A stretch of 64,000 nucleotides of DNA from Piezodorus guildinii (GCA_023052935.1 CM041295.1:19902880-19966879), one strand, 5' to 3'; shown: positions 10,945 through 21,030, numbered from the stretch's first letter. Numbers and translations are program-made. The notes: a model not told the origin generated them from the sequence alone.

Positions 10945-11455
10945 TTGGCTTGTAAAATAGGTTTATAGCGTTTTTTACTGGTGATTTCAATAAAAACTTC
11001 AGATCCCTGCAAATATTTTTAATTAATCATACGTTATATTACGTGTTGCTATCTTTCAGGTAATTTTCAGAATTTGTTCATCATCAACAGAAGGACGACC
11101 GGAGCTTTGCGACTTTAAAGTCATAATTTTCGGATTTAAACCGAGCAAACCACTTTCGGGCGGTGCTTTCTTATAAAGAACCATCGCCATACACGCTGCA
11201 ACTTTTTTAACAGTTTGTGCAGCGGATTTTACTTTTCAGAAATAAAAAATAATCAAATGAAGAAAAAGATTTTTTTTTTTTCTCTTCCATTTTGAGCAAG
11301 CAAAATAGAACTTAAAGATAAGAAATCTCGGTTAAAACTGATGCATAAAAGCACCTTAACTAATCCTTTTTTAGAATATGTAAACATTGTAGACCAAGTA
11401 TACATGAATTTATGAACACAGTGAGGATTAAACTGAATTTTATTAAAATAAGTTA
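10945..11455 (-). mobile_element. mariner deletion derivative, family M3
   Basis: The minus strand shows an N-terminal mariner transposase trace: an alternating-frame match to KSAAQTVKK, then RKWF-like and SGRPS-like residues, then a jump to terminal sequence ATTGAAATCACCAGTAAA. The right end CTTATTTTACAAGCCAA is followed by TA. Collinear with 52091-52558, including sequence upstream of the transposase start (AAAGGATTAGTTAAG, AACCGAGAT). Non-autonomous and broken. Confidence 0.55.
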
Positions 11456-11686
11456 AATATAGAGATATAGATTTTTATAGGATGGCCCGGAATATTATAA
11501 TTCGGGATTACGAATTCGAAAAAATGTATGCCTGCTTTTAATAATCAAAATAGTCCTCATTGCTTTAAATACATTTCCTCCAATGTGATGGCAGTCTTGT
11601 ATATCCGCTTAATATAATTAGGAATCTTTAGAATTTATTAATTCAAAAATCCCATCATCTCTTTGGATACATATTTTCTATAAAAT
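11456..11686. other. no feature recognised
   Basis: AT-rich, no coding signal and no match noticed within the window. Confidence 0.4.
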
Positions 11687-11998
11687 ATGTATTATCAAGC
11701 ATCTTACGAAATTATCAAATATGATGGTGAAGGGGTCCTTGACCAACACACTGCTCGGTTTAAGAAATTAAGCAGTGGAGATACGACGTTGAAAAGGAAG
11801 GGAGGTTCTGTACTACCATTAACGTTTATTTATGAACTTCTGCAAGCTGTTGAGTCAAATCTGTCCACAATTACTTGCGAACTTCCCAGGGGATGTGTTC
11901 TGGCATTAGATAATGTTAATTGCCAGCTACTCTCCATGGGGAAAGTGAAAAAGAGCAGTAGACAGACTTCTCTGATTAATTCCTCAGCAATCATTTAA
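11687..11998 (+). pseudogene. mariner transposase N-terminal remnant
   Basis: The 103-residue frame reads like a worn mariner N-terminus: ASYEIIKYDGEGV, then TARFKKLSSGDTTLKRKGGS (compare the family pattern R-WF-KF-SGD-LE-PGSGRPS), LLQAVESN (second helix-turn-helix) and GKVKKSSR. The DDD catalytic half is absent. The helix-turn-helix half would bind the terminal inverted repeats. Subfamily differs from the other mariners here. Confidence 0.5.
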
Positions 11999-12040
11999 GG
12001 TTACAACTTTGAAAATTTATTGAAATACATCAATAAATTT

Positions 12041-12259
12041 GGGTGCGGAGTAGCCGAGTGGGTTAGCAACCACAGAGAACCAAAAATTGGAAACCCAAAC
12101 TATTGCGAGTTCGAGCCTCGGTACCGGGGGGGGGGGACTTTTATCTCGGCATTTACATATACCCCGCCCTCACCGCCTGGTCCGAGAAACCCCCGTAAAG
12201 CCTTCAAAGGCGAGGTAGGGGTGAGCGAAAAAAAAAAATAATAAATCAAAGAAATAAAA
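12041..12259 (+). mobile_element. tRNA-derived SINE with Leu/Ser-like head
   Basis: Head GTAGCCGAGTGGGTTAGC is a box A of the Leu/Ser tRNA type. Box B AGTTCGAGCCT is at about 12108-12118. A GC-rich body with a G-run (12127-12135) follows, then an A-rich tail. Flanks AAATACATCAATAAATTT (12023-12040) and AAATACATCAATAATTT (12260-12276) form a target duplication with one indel. Small open frames across it are not genes. Confidence 0.65.
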
Positions 12260-12276
12260 AAATACATCAATAATTT

Positions 12277-12675
12277 AATAAACAATAATTAATTGATTTA
12301 TGATATGAGAATTTATGGGGAGATTGTGATCTGTTATGAATATTGGGTTAATGACACAATCTGAATAGCCGTGAGCTATTCAAAACTGCTTTCTCGGTTT
12401 CTGCAAGGGGATGATTTGGAAAAAAATCCATACTTTGCGTTTTCAGAATTTTTAAGGTGTTATTCATCACGATTTTTTTCCTTTATGAAGTGTGAACTCT
12501 ACTGCGTGCAACTGGAAAGATTGTTCCCGAATCTATCAGACTATTGACTGATTGAGTGGTAAATAATATATATATATATAAAGATCCTCTATTCCCTTGG
12601 CCATTGCATTTTTTTTGTTGTGTTTATAACAATCAGGAAAAGGATCTTATAAAAGAGAAAAGTTATTTTGATCGT
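12277..12675. other. no feature recognised
   Basis: AT-rich sequence with a short TATATATATATA run at 12570-12580. No coding signal. Confidence 0.4.
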
Positions 12676-12676
12676 T

Positions 12677-12678
<2 letters not shown>

Positions 12679-12769
<91 letters not shown>
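12679..12769. repeat. poly(T) tract, about 90 bases
   Basis: An essentially pure run of T, the longest homopolymer in the window. It could be the tail of a minus-strand retroelement, but no body is recognisable on its right; it could also be partly an assembly artefact. Confidence 0.9.
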
Positions 12770-12817
12770 CTAAGATAATAATAATTCTCTATCTATATGT
12801 ATAAAAATGAATCCCCT

Positions 12818-13000
12818 TGAGGACACCCATAGCGTAGTGGTTAGCATAACAACTTTTTATGCCAAAGGTCACGGGTTCAAACCCGCGGGTGGCCCCTTAT
12901 AGCACAAGCGAGGGAATAGAGAGAATGGAGAGATACCGGGAAACGAAATCTACTTTTCCCCTAAGGTAGAGTGGACAGTACTGTCCTTTATATTAGATTA
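12818..13000 (+). mobile_element. tRNA-headed SINE-like element
   Basis: ATAGCGTAGTGGTTAGCA (box A-like) and GGGTTCAAACCCGC (box B) sit at tRNA spacing. The ends GAGGACACCC and GGGTGGCCCC nearly pair, as an acceptor stem would. The sequence after it differs from family 1. The context argues against a functional tRNA gene: no clean cloverleaf, and a repeat-like tail. Confidence 0.55.
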
Positions 13001-13126
13001 TGTTATTACAACTACTATATTTTGGTATATTATTTTCAATGATGACCTTAATTAATAAATAAAACCCTCTAAATTTAAGATCGTGCGTTTCCAGATACGT
13101 TCCAAATGACAAAAAAAAAATACACT

Positions 13127-13420
13127 AGGGGATCACTTATAGCTGGGTGGCTAGAATAACATCCTCATATGCCAAAGGTCACACGGGTTTGAACCCGCAA
13201 GTGGTCCCGGGATTTTTTAATGGGAGTAAAAAATCCTTAGTTATGCCGTCCTTCGGAGGGGACGTTAAGAGGTGGTCCCGAGCCTGTGCGATGTCAGGTA
13301 CTTCTTAAAGATCCCTATCCTAATAAAACCTGGATAGGCAAAATTTAGGACTCCCGATGTACCATCGTCCGATTAGCCATAGTAGCGTAAAGTGACGTTA
13401 AACGAATAAACAAACAAAAT
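13127..13420 (+). mobile_element. tRNA-headed SINE, family 1
   Basis: Head TATAGCTGGGTGGCTAGA with box B GGGTTTGAACCCGC at 13185-13198, followed by the family body (GGGAGTAAAAAATCC, CCGTCCTTCGGAGGGGACG, GATGTCAGGTACTT, GGATAGGCAAAATTTAGGAC) and a GACGTTAAACGAATAAAC tail. Confidence 0.75.
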
Positions 13421-13638
13421 GAATCCCCTTTTTCATCGCATTACGCGTAAGCGGCTTCACCGATTTCACTAAGACATAGTTAAGACAAGACATCGTCTGT
13501 AGGGGCAGCTAGCTTATAATAAATATTAACCTTTTATATGTTAGTCAATTTAGTTAAATTTAATACCGCGAACATCTCTTAAAACATTTCATAGCATTCG
13601 TAGAATCTGATTCTAAAGAAAATGTCTATTGTTTATGT
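13127..13638 (+). repeat. right arm of the large inverted duplication
   Basis: Mirror of 10105-10612. It contains the SINE (13127-13420) and the extension GCATTACGCGTAAGCGGCTT ... GTCTATTGTTTATGT ending near 13638. Confidence 0.75.
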
Positions 13639-13935
13639 TTTATCATTGTTTAAGACACATAAGGGCCTAATTTTTCATACAAGAAGTGAAACCATTCATC
13701 CGCTTTTCTGAAAATTACTCCATTGTTTTCTTACGGTTGGCGACAGAGGAAAAACATTGTGCCCAGTAAGTAACGACAAAGGAAATTCTACCCTTTCTTT
13801 TAGCCCTCCACATATTAGTAGAATATATTTCTTTGAAAAACAGCGGGCATTAAAAAATACCATATTTCACATGTGCGCTTATATACTGTAAAATCTGGAA
13901 TAACCTCCTAAGCTCGTTTGCCTTTTTTTGAATAA
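13639..13935. other. no feature recognised
   Basis: No repeat match or coding signal noticed. Confidence 0.4.
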
Positions 13936-13937
13936 AT

Positions 13938-14010
13938 AAAAAAACTGGTGTGTGCAACTCACGGCTTTCATTTCCTCACTTGAGTTAATCAATTTTGAAA
14001 CTTTAATTAC
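13938..14010 (+). mobile_element. HL1 5'-end fragment
   Basis: AAACTGGTGTGTGCAACTCA...GCTTTCATTTCCTCACTT matches the HL1 start (TCTGGTGCGGGCAACACACG...ACTTTCACTTACC). Short and diverged. Confidence 0.5.
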
Positions 14011-14129
14011 ACTCCTGAATTCTGTTTTTAAAGGACCTGAGATTAAATCGTATTTCGATAATGTCATACGATTATAGAACAAAGTCAAGATATCAATTTA
14101 ATAAAAAATGCATTTATTATGAATAAAAT

Positions 14130-14290
14130 TGGAGGCTGATTTCTACTTCACCACTCTTTTATTGAAAATAATTGCACTACGTTTTGGCTACAATGCCATC
14201 TTCAGGTGCAATGGAACTAATTAGATCTAAAAGTACAAAATATTGTCAATTCACAAATAATTATCTTACAATTTGTCATGAAATTATTTA
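14130..14290 (-). mobile_element. Penelope-like terminal piece
   Basis: Short AT-rich fragment carrying the hammerhead-like motif at 14166-14212. No coding part. Assigned by analogy with the larger repeats at 19035-19735 and 37965-38720. Confidence 0.4.
14166..14212 (-). ncRNA. hammerhead ribozyme-like motif
   Basis: On the minus strand the order is ATTGCAC, CTGAAGA, T, GGC-ATTGTA-GCC, AAA, ACGTA, GTGCAAT. The flanking heptamers ATTGCAC and GTGCAAT are perfectly complementary and would form stem I. GGC/GCC form stem II. CTGAAGA fits the CUGANGA core, and ACGT next to the UA cleavage position gives a palindromic minimal stem III as in dimer-acting hammerheads. Deviations: one extra base before stem II, and AAA where GAA is canonical. 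Activity is therefore doubtful. Confidence 0.5.
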
Positions 14291-14338
14291 ACTATGTTAA
14301 AATTATGATAAAAAATAATAAACAAATAAAAAAGTATA

Positions 14339-14340
14339 TA

Positions 14341-14411
<71 letters not shown>
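14339..14411. repeat. (AT)n microsatellite
   Basis: Two TA runs separated by a short break. They are followed by ACATAC repeats to about 14457. Confidence 0.95.
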
Positions 14412-14413
<2 letters not shown>

Positions 14414-14459
14414 AATTTACATACGTACACATACACATACATGCACATACATACAGTTA

Positions 14460-15335
14460 AAATTATTAATAATCTATGAGATTAACGTTAAAATTCTTGA
14501 AATTCTATCAAAAAAATTTTAAATTATTTTAAAAATTATAAAAGCATGACAAAACATGAACAGTGAAAATCATCCCACTATACAAACTATAGTGGAGGTA
14601 AGGAGCGTCCCTGAGTCATGAAACTCATTCCGCCGAAAGTCTCGAGACTTGAGGTCTACAGCACTAGTGCGACTCGAACTCACAAACTTCTATACAAACT
14701 ATATATAAACAGAATCAGTCGATGTACCATGTTCATCATTGCACTATCTAATTATCACTATCACCTTAAAGAATCTCCACCTTATATTCATTTATTATCT
14801 TTTGGAAATCAACATGTCATTTGTCGAACTTTTCGCCATTAGACCTCTGGGTTCATTAAAATTGCTTGATTGATATTTAAGATACGAGCTAATATCGCAG
14901 ATTTCAACGATATAGTTTTATTGGGTGGATCCTTAAGTTCGTTCAGGTTTTGAACTGTAATATAAAGCAAGTTTTTTGTATACACAGAATAAATATTATT
15001 CAATAATGTATACGCCATCTTTATTAATGACATTTTGTCATCTTTGAAACCATTTTATCAATTCGTTCACGTAAAACACTAGGACTTGCGAAAAACTGTT
15101 CGAAGTGAGCTTTTAAATATCTCTCCTCAGCAAACGATAACCCGTTGAGGGAGATGAAAACCCTAGGCCAGTCGCACTAACTTTTGCTATGTGATTATTG
15201 CTGAGTGTTGTCTTGGTGAAATACACCTTTCATATTGACTAGTTCTGGGCTATATATATCGTAGTGCTTAAGTTATTTTAAAGCAATATATCATTGGCCA
15301 CGGATTACACCTAACAATCAATAAAATCAATAGAA
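14460..15335. other. no gene recognised
   Basis: AT-rich. The minus strand at 14665-14695 has a box B-like GAGTTCGAGTCGC without a convincing box A. The rest shows nothing. Confidence 0.35.
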
Positions 15336-15339
15336 ACAG

Positions 15340-16285
15340 ATGTTCTAAAAAGAATGATTCGCTGGTACCGAAAGGTAGACTTAATGAAAGATGATCGGTT
15401 ACTGAAAATATGTCTAAACATTTAAAAAAAATATTCCTTGAACCAGAGGGTCAAAGTGAAGTACAATTGGTATAGGTAACTTATTAATAAATTGTTAATT
15501 ATAGACGCGGCTGACATATTAAATATCAAAAGTAAAGCCTTATTTGAAAGGGAATTAAATAACGCTGTTGAAAAATTCAATAATCATAATCTTTCCCTAG
15601 ATATTCAGGCTATTTTACACTCAAAGGTTAATCCTAATTTTAGGAAAATTAGTAGCTTAAATATGGGGGAATATTATTTGAAAATAAAGGGACCTATGAG
15701 GAAATATAGATTGATCAGTCAACTAAGACTATGTCAACCCAATAAACTGAAAGTTACCAGTAACGGATTCCAAAATGGTTTTTAGATAGAAGCGTTGAAT
15801 GCCCTATTTGTAATTCAGGCGAACCAGAAGATATAAATCATTTTTTGTTGCAATGCCCTGTTTACTCCCCGTCCAGAAATAAGTACTTAAGGACATATAT
15901 TGAAAATATGTCAGACAATGACTACATAGTACAACTTTTGTTGCAAATAGAAAATAAAAAGAAATTTGAAAATTTATTTTATTATTTAACAGAATGTTTA
16001 AAGCTAAGAAGTTCGTATCTGTGTATTGAAGAATAATTTAAGCACATTACTAAAAGAACAATAATTGAATTTGTTAAACTATTTATGATTATTTTATTTG
16101 TTTAATATTTCTACAGTTACAATTTATTTTGCCTTTTATTATGTATTTGTTTTAGTTAAGGAAGCGTATTTTGTTTAGTACAGTTGTAATAGATTTCTTT
16201 GATTTATGTTTAACTGTTTTGTACAACTCAACTCCATTTGTATGGGCTAGCCCGAAAACAAATAAAGAGATTTATTTATTATATC
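15340..16285 (+). mobile_element. Z-LINE, 5'-truncated copy
   Basis: Carries the C-terminal coding part in several frames (start near 15345 with RWYRKVDLMKDDRLLKICL) and a 3' UTR ending TTTGTATGGGCTAGCCC...CAAATAAAGAG, homologous to the end of 2576-3630. No poly(A) tail is visible. Confidence 0.65.
15345..16036 (+). pseudogene. LINE polyprotein C-terminus with CCHC knuckle, frameshifted
   Basis: The first frame (about 15492-15785) has YRLISQLRLCQPNKLKV followed by SNGF, a pattern placed just before the terminal knuckle in LINE polyproteins. After a frame change the second part gives CPICNSGEPEDINHFLLQC (C-x2-C-x9-H-x4-C), PVYSPSRNKYL and ECLKLRSSYL, ending at TAA 16034-16036. Frameshifts before and between the blocks kill it. 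The catalytic RT is absent. Confidence 0.65.
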
Positions 16286-16314
16286 GTAATGCTTAGACCC
16301 TTTTTGCTATTAGT

Positions 16315-16870
16315 GTACAATAGATCTTTGAATCATTCTTGTGGAAGCAACTCCTAAAAAAGCCCGTCACGATAATCCCAACATGTGGAGAGAACATTAT
16401 TTTTTCGGATATAGGTCGGACTTCTAGATGACGTCAGCCGCTGTCCAAGATCTCCTGCGCCTAACATTATTGTAGATGATCCATTTTTCATTATTCGCCA
16501 CTATTCATTTGAAAAAGGGCCACTTTCGTACTTGTTCAGAAGAGACTAGTAGATTGGCCAGGTTTGCTTCGGTCAGTTATACCCTAACATCAAGATGGGG
16601 CGTATAGCCAAGCTGCTTTAAATGCTTTCGAACGGCTCCAAAATATATTTCAAGTGTCTCCGCAATTTTTTTGACTTCTAGCGACCGATCTTCAGAGCCT
16701 TTATATCACTTGAATGCCGAGGTTCATCTTCGAATCTGGAATGAAAGATGGCAAACCATATTCAAGCAATACGTTCTGTTAAGTCATTGTACCCGTATTC
16801 CCTACATATCATTCGGTGAACCTCCGAAGCTCACTTGCCTTTTTTCTAATAGAAAAGAAAAATATGCCGA
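16315..16870 (-). pseudogene. mariner transposase remnant, family M4
   Basis: Minus-strand frames give, in family order, WFAIFHSRFEDEPRHSSDIKA, then SLEVKKIAETLEIYFGAVRK with HLKQLGYTP (second helix-turn-helix and linker), a stop where WVPHELTE is expected, and finally NNVLSTCWDYRDG, which corresponds to the first-aspartate region of the catalytic core (compare the W-W-D-x-K-G pattern). Several frameshifts. The C-terminal third and terminal repeats are not seen. RX begins right after it. Confidence 0.6.
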
Positions 16871-17764
16871 CAATTGAGACGTTTATTTCCAAAAGGTACT
16901 ATATCCACTTTAGACAATTTTACGGAAAACGCAAAAATCTCTCATTTATTGTGATTCTTTTTTTAATAAAATATAAAGTTGGTTTTTAAGCGTGTTACCA
17001 ACTAATTTATCCAAATGATTGCACTTTTTAGATGACTTTTAAGCAATATAATATGGATATAGTACTTTTTGGAATGAAACGTGGATATAGTACTTTTTGG
17101 AAAGAATTAAAAGGGGTATAGTACTTTTTGGAAGAATATAACGCCGGTAAGTTGGTAACAGTCACAATAACCTTCCTAATACAACATTATAGATAACTAA
17201 CATCTTTATATCATTAATTACTAAGTTAGGTATATTCCCTTATTTCCCTCTGAGAAATATCTTTCTTTGTTGGTTAATTACATTGATTATCTATTCTTCA
17301 TCAAGAAAGTAAATACTCAAAGGACAATATATCTATTTATGGCACTATAATAAGAAAGTATGTAATTATGAAGTTTGTTTTGAACTTGTATTTACTATTT
17401 GTGTGAATTTAGCAACTTTATCTATTATTATTAACTACGTTAAAACAATATTTAACTACAGAGTCTGATAAATAAATTACTTTTGAGCTTTTACTTTACA
17501 TTAAGAAATCAAATAGATCTAATATTAAGTTAGTTCAGGCACGGTTTTTCCTCTCATATTTAGCAAGTTCGTGGAACGCTAATTCCAACTATTTTCTGGA
17601 TAAAATACCATTATTCTATTAAAAATTGAGTTTCATTTTTTAAATACTTTTTTAAAGGATTTTCATGTTTTTTAAATAAAATTTGATGACGGATTTAGAT
17701 AAAACTAAACCATCAGAATACAAATATGTGAAAATATCAACTTTGAAAAAAATGTCCTTTTGTA
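16871..17764 (+). mobile_element. RX repeat, copy 1
   Basis: Unclassified AT-rich repeat with an inverted motif at its left (TTCCAAAAGGTACTATATCC, 16887-16906) and three direct motifs GGATATAGTACTTTTTGGAA at 17055, 17083 and (as GGGTATAG...) 17114. Further blocks (GTGTGAATTTAGCA, AATTTGATGACGG, AACTAAACCATCAG) recur at 48771-50160 and 55225-56700. No reading frame of note. Confidence 0.6.
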
Positions 17765-18500
17765 TTGGGTTGTTTCACATGAAATTTCCGTTTTTATAGT
17801 TTCTGAAATACATAAAGGATTTTGCAGACTCTGTTGTTTTCTTCCGAATTTTACATATTTAAAGTAAACAGTTACTAATCCTCTACCTTTGTTTATAAAC
17901 ATTAGCTTCCCAATCAATTACCCACTTTTTAGTATACCTCCAAATGATCAACGCGATTTCCGAGTAATATTTGTACGAGTTTAAACTCGCCCATTCAGCA
18001 GCTGAGGCCGCTAGAATTATTTGCAAGGCGTTTGGGGAAGGGAGTGTTAATGAACGGACCATTGGACGTTGGTTTGCTAAGTTTTCAGCTGGGGATACCG
18101 ACTTGGAAAACTTGCCCCGAGGAAGATCTCCGTCCGTAATAGACAACGATGTCCTCAAACATAAAGTAGAAGAAAACCCCTACCAAACAGTTAAAGGACT
18201 CTCAGCACAACTAAATGCAAGGGCATCTACCGTTTCCAGACATTTAAAGTGTACTGAGAAAGTAAAAAAGCTAGATACATAGGTACCTCATGATCTCACT
18301 GAGCGGCAGCAAGACCCCATGTTTCAAAACATACCGTGCAAAAGTTGAAAGAACTGGGCTATGACGTTCTTTCGCACCCACCATATTCTCCCGACTTGTC
18401 TCCAACAGATTACCTCCTGTTCAGGAATTTAGACAACTCTGTAAAAGGAAAACGTTTTGAAAATGATGACCAAGTGAATCCAACCGATATTTATAAAATT
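17765..18500 (+). mobile_element. dMar: mariner deletion derivative, copy A
   Basis: Left terminal repeat TTGGGTTGTTTCACATGAAA follows a TA. Remains of both transposase ends are present, joined by a deletion of roughly 130 codons. The right terminal repeat is lost; the homology stops near 18490. Same internal junction as the copies at 43985 and 44987. Confidence 0.75.
17950..18490 (+). pseudogene. mariner transposase with internal deletion (copy A)
   Basis: The N-terminal part is well kept: YEFKLAHSAAEAARIICKAF, VNERTIGRWFAKFSAGD, LPRGRSPSVIDND (first helix-turn-helix to linker), VEENPYQTVKGLSAQLNA (second), STVSRHLK and KVKKLDT, then a TAG where WVPHDLTE is expected. After the deletion the frame resumes with RPHVSKHTVQKLKELGYDV, HPPYSPDLSPTDYLLFRNLD and FENDDQV, the catalytic C-terminal motif region. 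The first two catalytic aspartates are missing, so no activity is possible. Confidence 0.75.
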
Positions 18501-19034
18501 ACAAAATTTATGATAATGAATCCCTTCTTTAACATTGATATATAACAGGCTTTCAAAGCCTCTTTTTGAATGTTCGTTTAATAAGTTTGTTTTCGAAAGT
18601 TCCTTACACACTTCTTTTCATTTCTCTTTCCCAACTGCCGTAAGTTAGCATTACTGGAGGTTGCCTGGATTAACTTGAATTTCCAGCTGAGACTTTAATA
18701 GAAAGCGTTTCACTACGAAGAAATATGAGATCTCGTTTTGAACTGCCATTAATTATTCAACTATAAAATCTACTTCATTCAAACAATGATATTTCATTAA
18801 CTCTATATATTTTGTCTTGACGCATATAAACATCGCGTCAGCAAACTAAAATTGTTGATCATTGAAAGATGAAAGCCAAAGTATTTTTTTTATTTTTTTA
18901 AATTTAAAATATTATTTGAAACTTACTATTTATTGTATCATATTAATAAATAAAGTATATGTGAGTAGAATATAAAACAAAGACATAATACGTATTTAAA
19001 GAGTACCCATTGCTAGTAATCCATAATATGTTTG
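18501..19034. other. no feature recognised
   Basis: No coding signal or repeat match noticed. Confidence 0.4.
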
Positions 19035-19735
19035 ATAGAGTTTTTTGTTGACTGTTGAGAAATTAAAAGAGGAAGATGGTTGGGGGTGCGGTCATAAATT
19101 AGAAACACACATTTAAAACAAGTGCTATTTTAATTATGTGCCGACGTTTCGGCCTACAAAGTGGACCTTCACCAGGGCTAAAAGAAACAAGATAACAACC
19201 AATGTAATTATAGAATTAATAATGCGTTAGGTATATAATAATAATATGACAATAATATAATATGGGAACATAAATAAAATTAAATGTAAAAATGATAATA
19301 AAATGACAGTTATAAAGTATGGAAATAAACAAAAGTAAGATGATAGTTATAAAGTATGGAAGTAAACAGAGTTGAGATGATAATATTGTCATAAGAATAT
19401 ATAAAGAGAGACTAAGCAAATGAAAAAATGACAAAGGAAAAATATGTGAACAATTAAAATTTTAAATATGAACAATTTTGAAATGATATATGATGGTAAT
19501 ATATTAAAAACATAGTTAAGAGTATAGGTAATATATAAAAAGAACATAGTCATTAAAAAAGAGAAACAGTATGAATAAAAAATAATTTTAAATTTTTAAA
19601 ATAATGTAATATTAAACTAACAATTATATGTCAGGATATGTAACGGAGAAAGATATGAGTATGGAAAGAGGGAGAAAGAAATAGGCGATGAAAAAAAATA
19701 TCCTAATCAACAAGAATCGATTCATTATTGTGTAT
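19035..19735 (-). mobile_element. Penelope-like repeat, copy 1
   Basis: About 700 bases, nearly the reverse complement of 37965-38720. Shared blocks include TGGGGGTGCGGTC, AATAATGCGTTAGG, ATGGGAACATAAATAAAAT and ATATGTCAGGATATGTAACG. It carries a hammerhead-like motif at 19138-19180. No RT or GIY-YIG endonuclease frame, so it looks like an isolated terminal repeat or a non-autonomous unit. Confidence 0.5.
19138..19180 (-). ncRNA. hammerhead ribozyme-like motif
   Basis: Minus strand: AGCC, CTGGTGA, A, GGTCC...GGCC, GAAA, CGTC, GGCAC. It is the same arrangement as 38574-38618, with one substitution in the core (CTGGTGA instead of CTGATGA), which would be expected to impair cleavage. Confidence 0.45.
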
Positions 19736-19739
19736 ATAT

Positions 19740-19888
19740 TTTATTGTAATTTTATGCCGTGTAAATATTGTATGAATGTAGTATGTATGATATCTTTCAG
19801 CACTACTATTGATGTCCAAATTGGGACAGATTGTAATTTTACTCAATAAAAATTGTTGTTCCAAAAAAAAAAAAAAAAAAAAAAAAAA
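19740..19888 (+). mobile_element. LINE 3' UTR fragment with poly(A)
   Basis: TATTGTATGAATGTAGTATG...GATGTCCAAATTGGGACAG...ACTCAATAAAAATTG followed by about 24 A. The same 3' terminus occurs at 27220-27640 downstream of a Jockey-type ORF and at 32661-32750, so this is a severely 5'-truncated LINE. Confidence 0.65.
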
Positions 19889-20164
19889 TCAACAAGAAAA
19901 AAGATACATACTTGACTCTGAGACGGTGTCTAAAGAAGTGGTGTTTTTCGATTTAAAAAACGCTCATTGCGTGGGGCGGAAAATATGGGAACTAGAATGT
20001 TCGTTAGAGCTTTTCCAAGAAGCTATGTTATTTTTACTGATTCGATTGTTTGTTGAAAAAAAAACAACTAAAGGATTGGCTAATGATTTATTTAAATACA
20101 TATTATTAATATAAAATAGCGGACTGAGATTAAAAAAATGTAGAATTAGTGAAAAAAATAATAT

Positions 20165-20441
20165 GTTTGGGTTAGGAGGGGAATGGAGTTGTTCATAAAA
20201 GGCATGGTAGCTTGCTCGGGCCAAATCAGCAACATAAGGAAAATTAAGCTCATGATTTCATTATTTGTGACGATGAAGGGAGCGTTGAGGATTTTAAATT
20301 TTAAGGATTGGATACGGGAAGAACACCATATGATTGAGTAGAGCCCCAAAGCTCTACACCGTAAGTCCAGATCGGTCTCAGAATAGAAATGTAGATGAGC
20401 CTTATGTAGTTAAGAAGATTAGGCCGTTTATCTATTAACTT
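20165..20441 (-). pseudogene. J-LINE RT C-terminus, part 1 (split by a MITE)
   Basis: Matches the minus-strand J-LINE copies at 40300-40620: CGGGCCAAATCAGCAACATA, GGGAGCGTTGAGGATTTT, GGATTGGATACGGGAAGAA, AGCCCCAAAGCTC, TAAGTCCAGAT. The homology breaks at TTAA and continues at 20993. Confidence 0.65.
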
Positions 20442-20445
20442 TTAA

Positions 20446-20992
20446 CAAGTACACGCCGGCGTGACCCACCGGAGGGTCACACTTGACTATTCCGTGGGGC
20501 GGTGTGACTCATTAGTGGGTCACGCTTAACTATCCCCTGGGGGGACGAGAATCACAGGTGAGTCACTTGTTTTTAGATAATAAGTCGTAAAAAAAAAAAT
20601 AAGTTTATTTTATTTTTTCTCAACATTATAGGTTTTATGTATTAAAAAAATTATAGCTATCAAAATCCCAACTCAAAGGACTCTTATCGGTTAATTTCAT
20701 TTGACTACTCTTCTTTAAAAATTTCGTTTAGCTGTGCGTGATTTCCGTTTATATTTTAATTCCCAATAGTGACAATATGAGAATAATTTTAAAGTATTTC
20801 CGTGATTCTGTTTCAAGTCATATGCGTATGTCAAAACTGTAACAATTTCGCATTAAGCGCGTTGGAAGTCTCGAACTGTTGTGATCTCGCAGTAATTGGA
20901 ACTTACAACAGTGACGCCCAACGAAGTGTAAGCAACTAAGATAGTTCTGCCTCATGCGAAAAAACGTAGATATTCGCCCCAGCGTGAACGAG
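20446..20992. mobile_element. TTAA-flanked MITE (piggyBac-like), copy 1
   Basis: Left end after TTAA reads CAAGTACACGCCGGCGTGAC; the right end CGCCCCAGCGTGAACGAG is a diverged inverted copy. Internal blocks (TGACTATTCCGTGGGG, TTGGAACTT, GATATTCGCCC) are shared with the MITE at 53189-54978. It interrupts a J-LINE fragment. No coding capacity. Confidence 0.6.
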
Positions 20993-21030
20993 ATAAAGAG
21001 GCCAAAAACGGCGATAAGAAGTTTAAAAGT
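20993..21030 (-). pseudogene. J-LINE RT C-terminus, part 2
   Basis: AAGAGGCCAAAAACGGCGAT continues the J-LINE alignment (compare AAGTAACCGAAAGCGGCGAG near 40604) across the MITE. Confidence 0.45.

Noticed and set aside
12830..12896. Functional tRNA gene
   Set aside because: Boxes A and B are present, but arms do not all pair and related heads lead into SINE bodies, so it is SINE-like.
14640..14700. tRNA-like sequence on the minus strand
   Set aside because: Only a box B-like GAGTTCGAGTCGC; no box A at the right distance and no acceptor stem.
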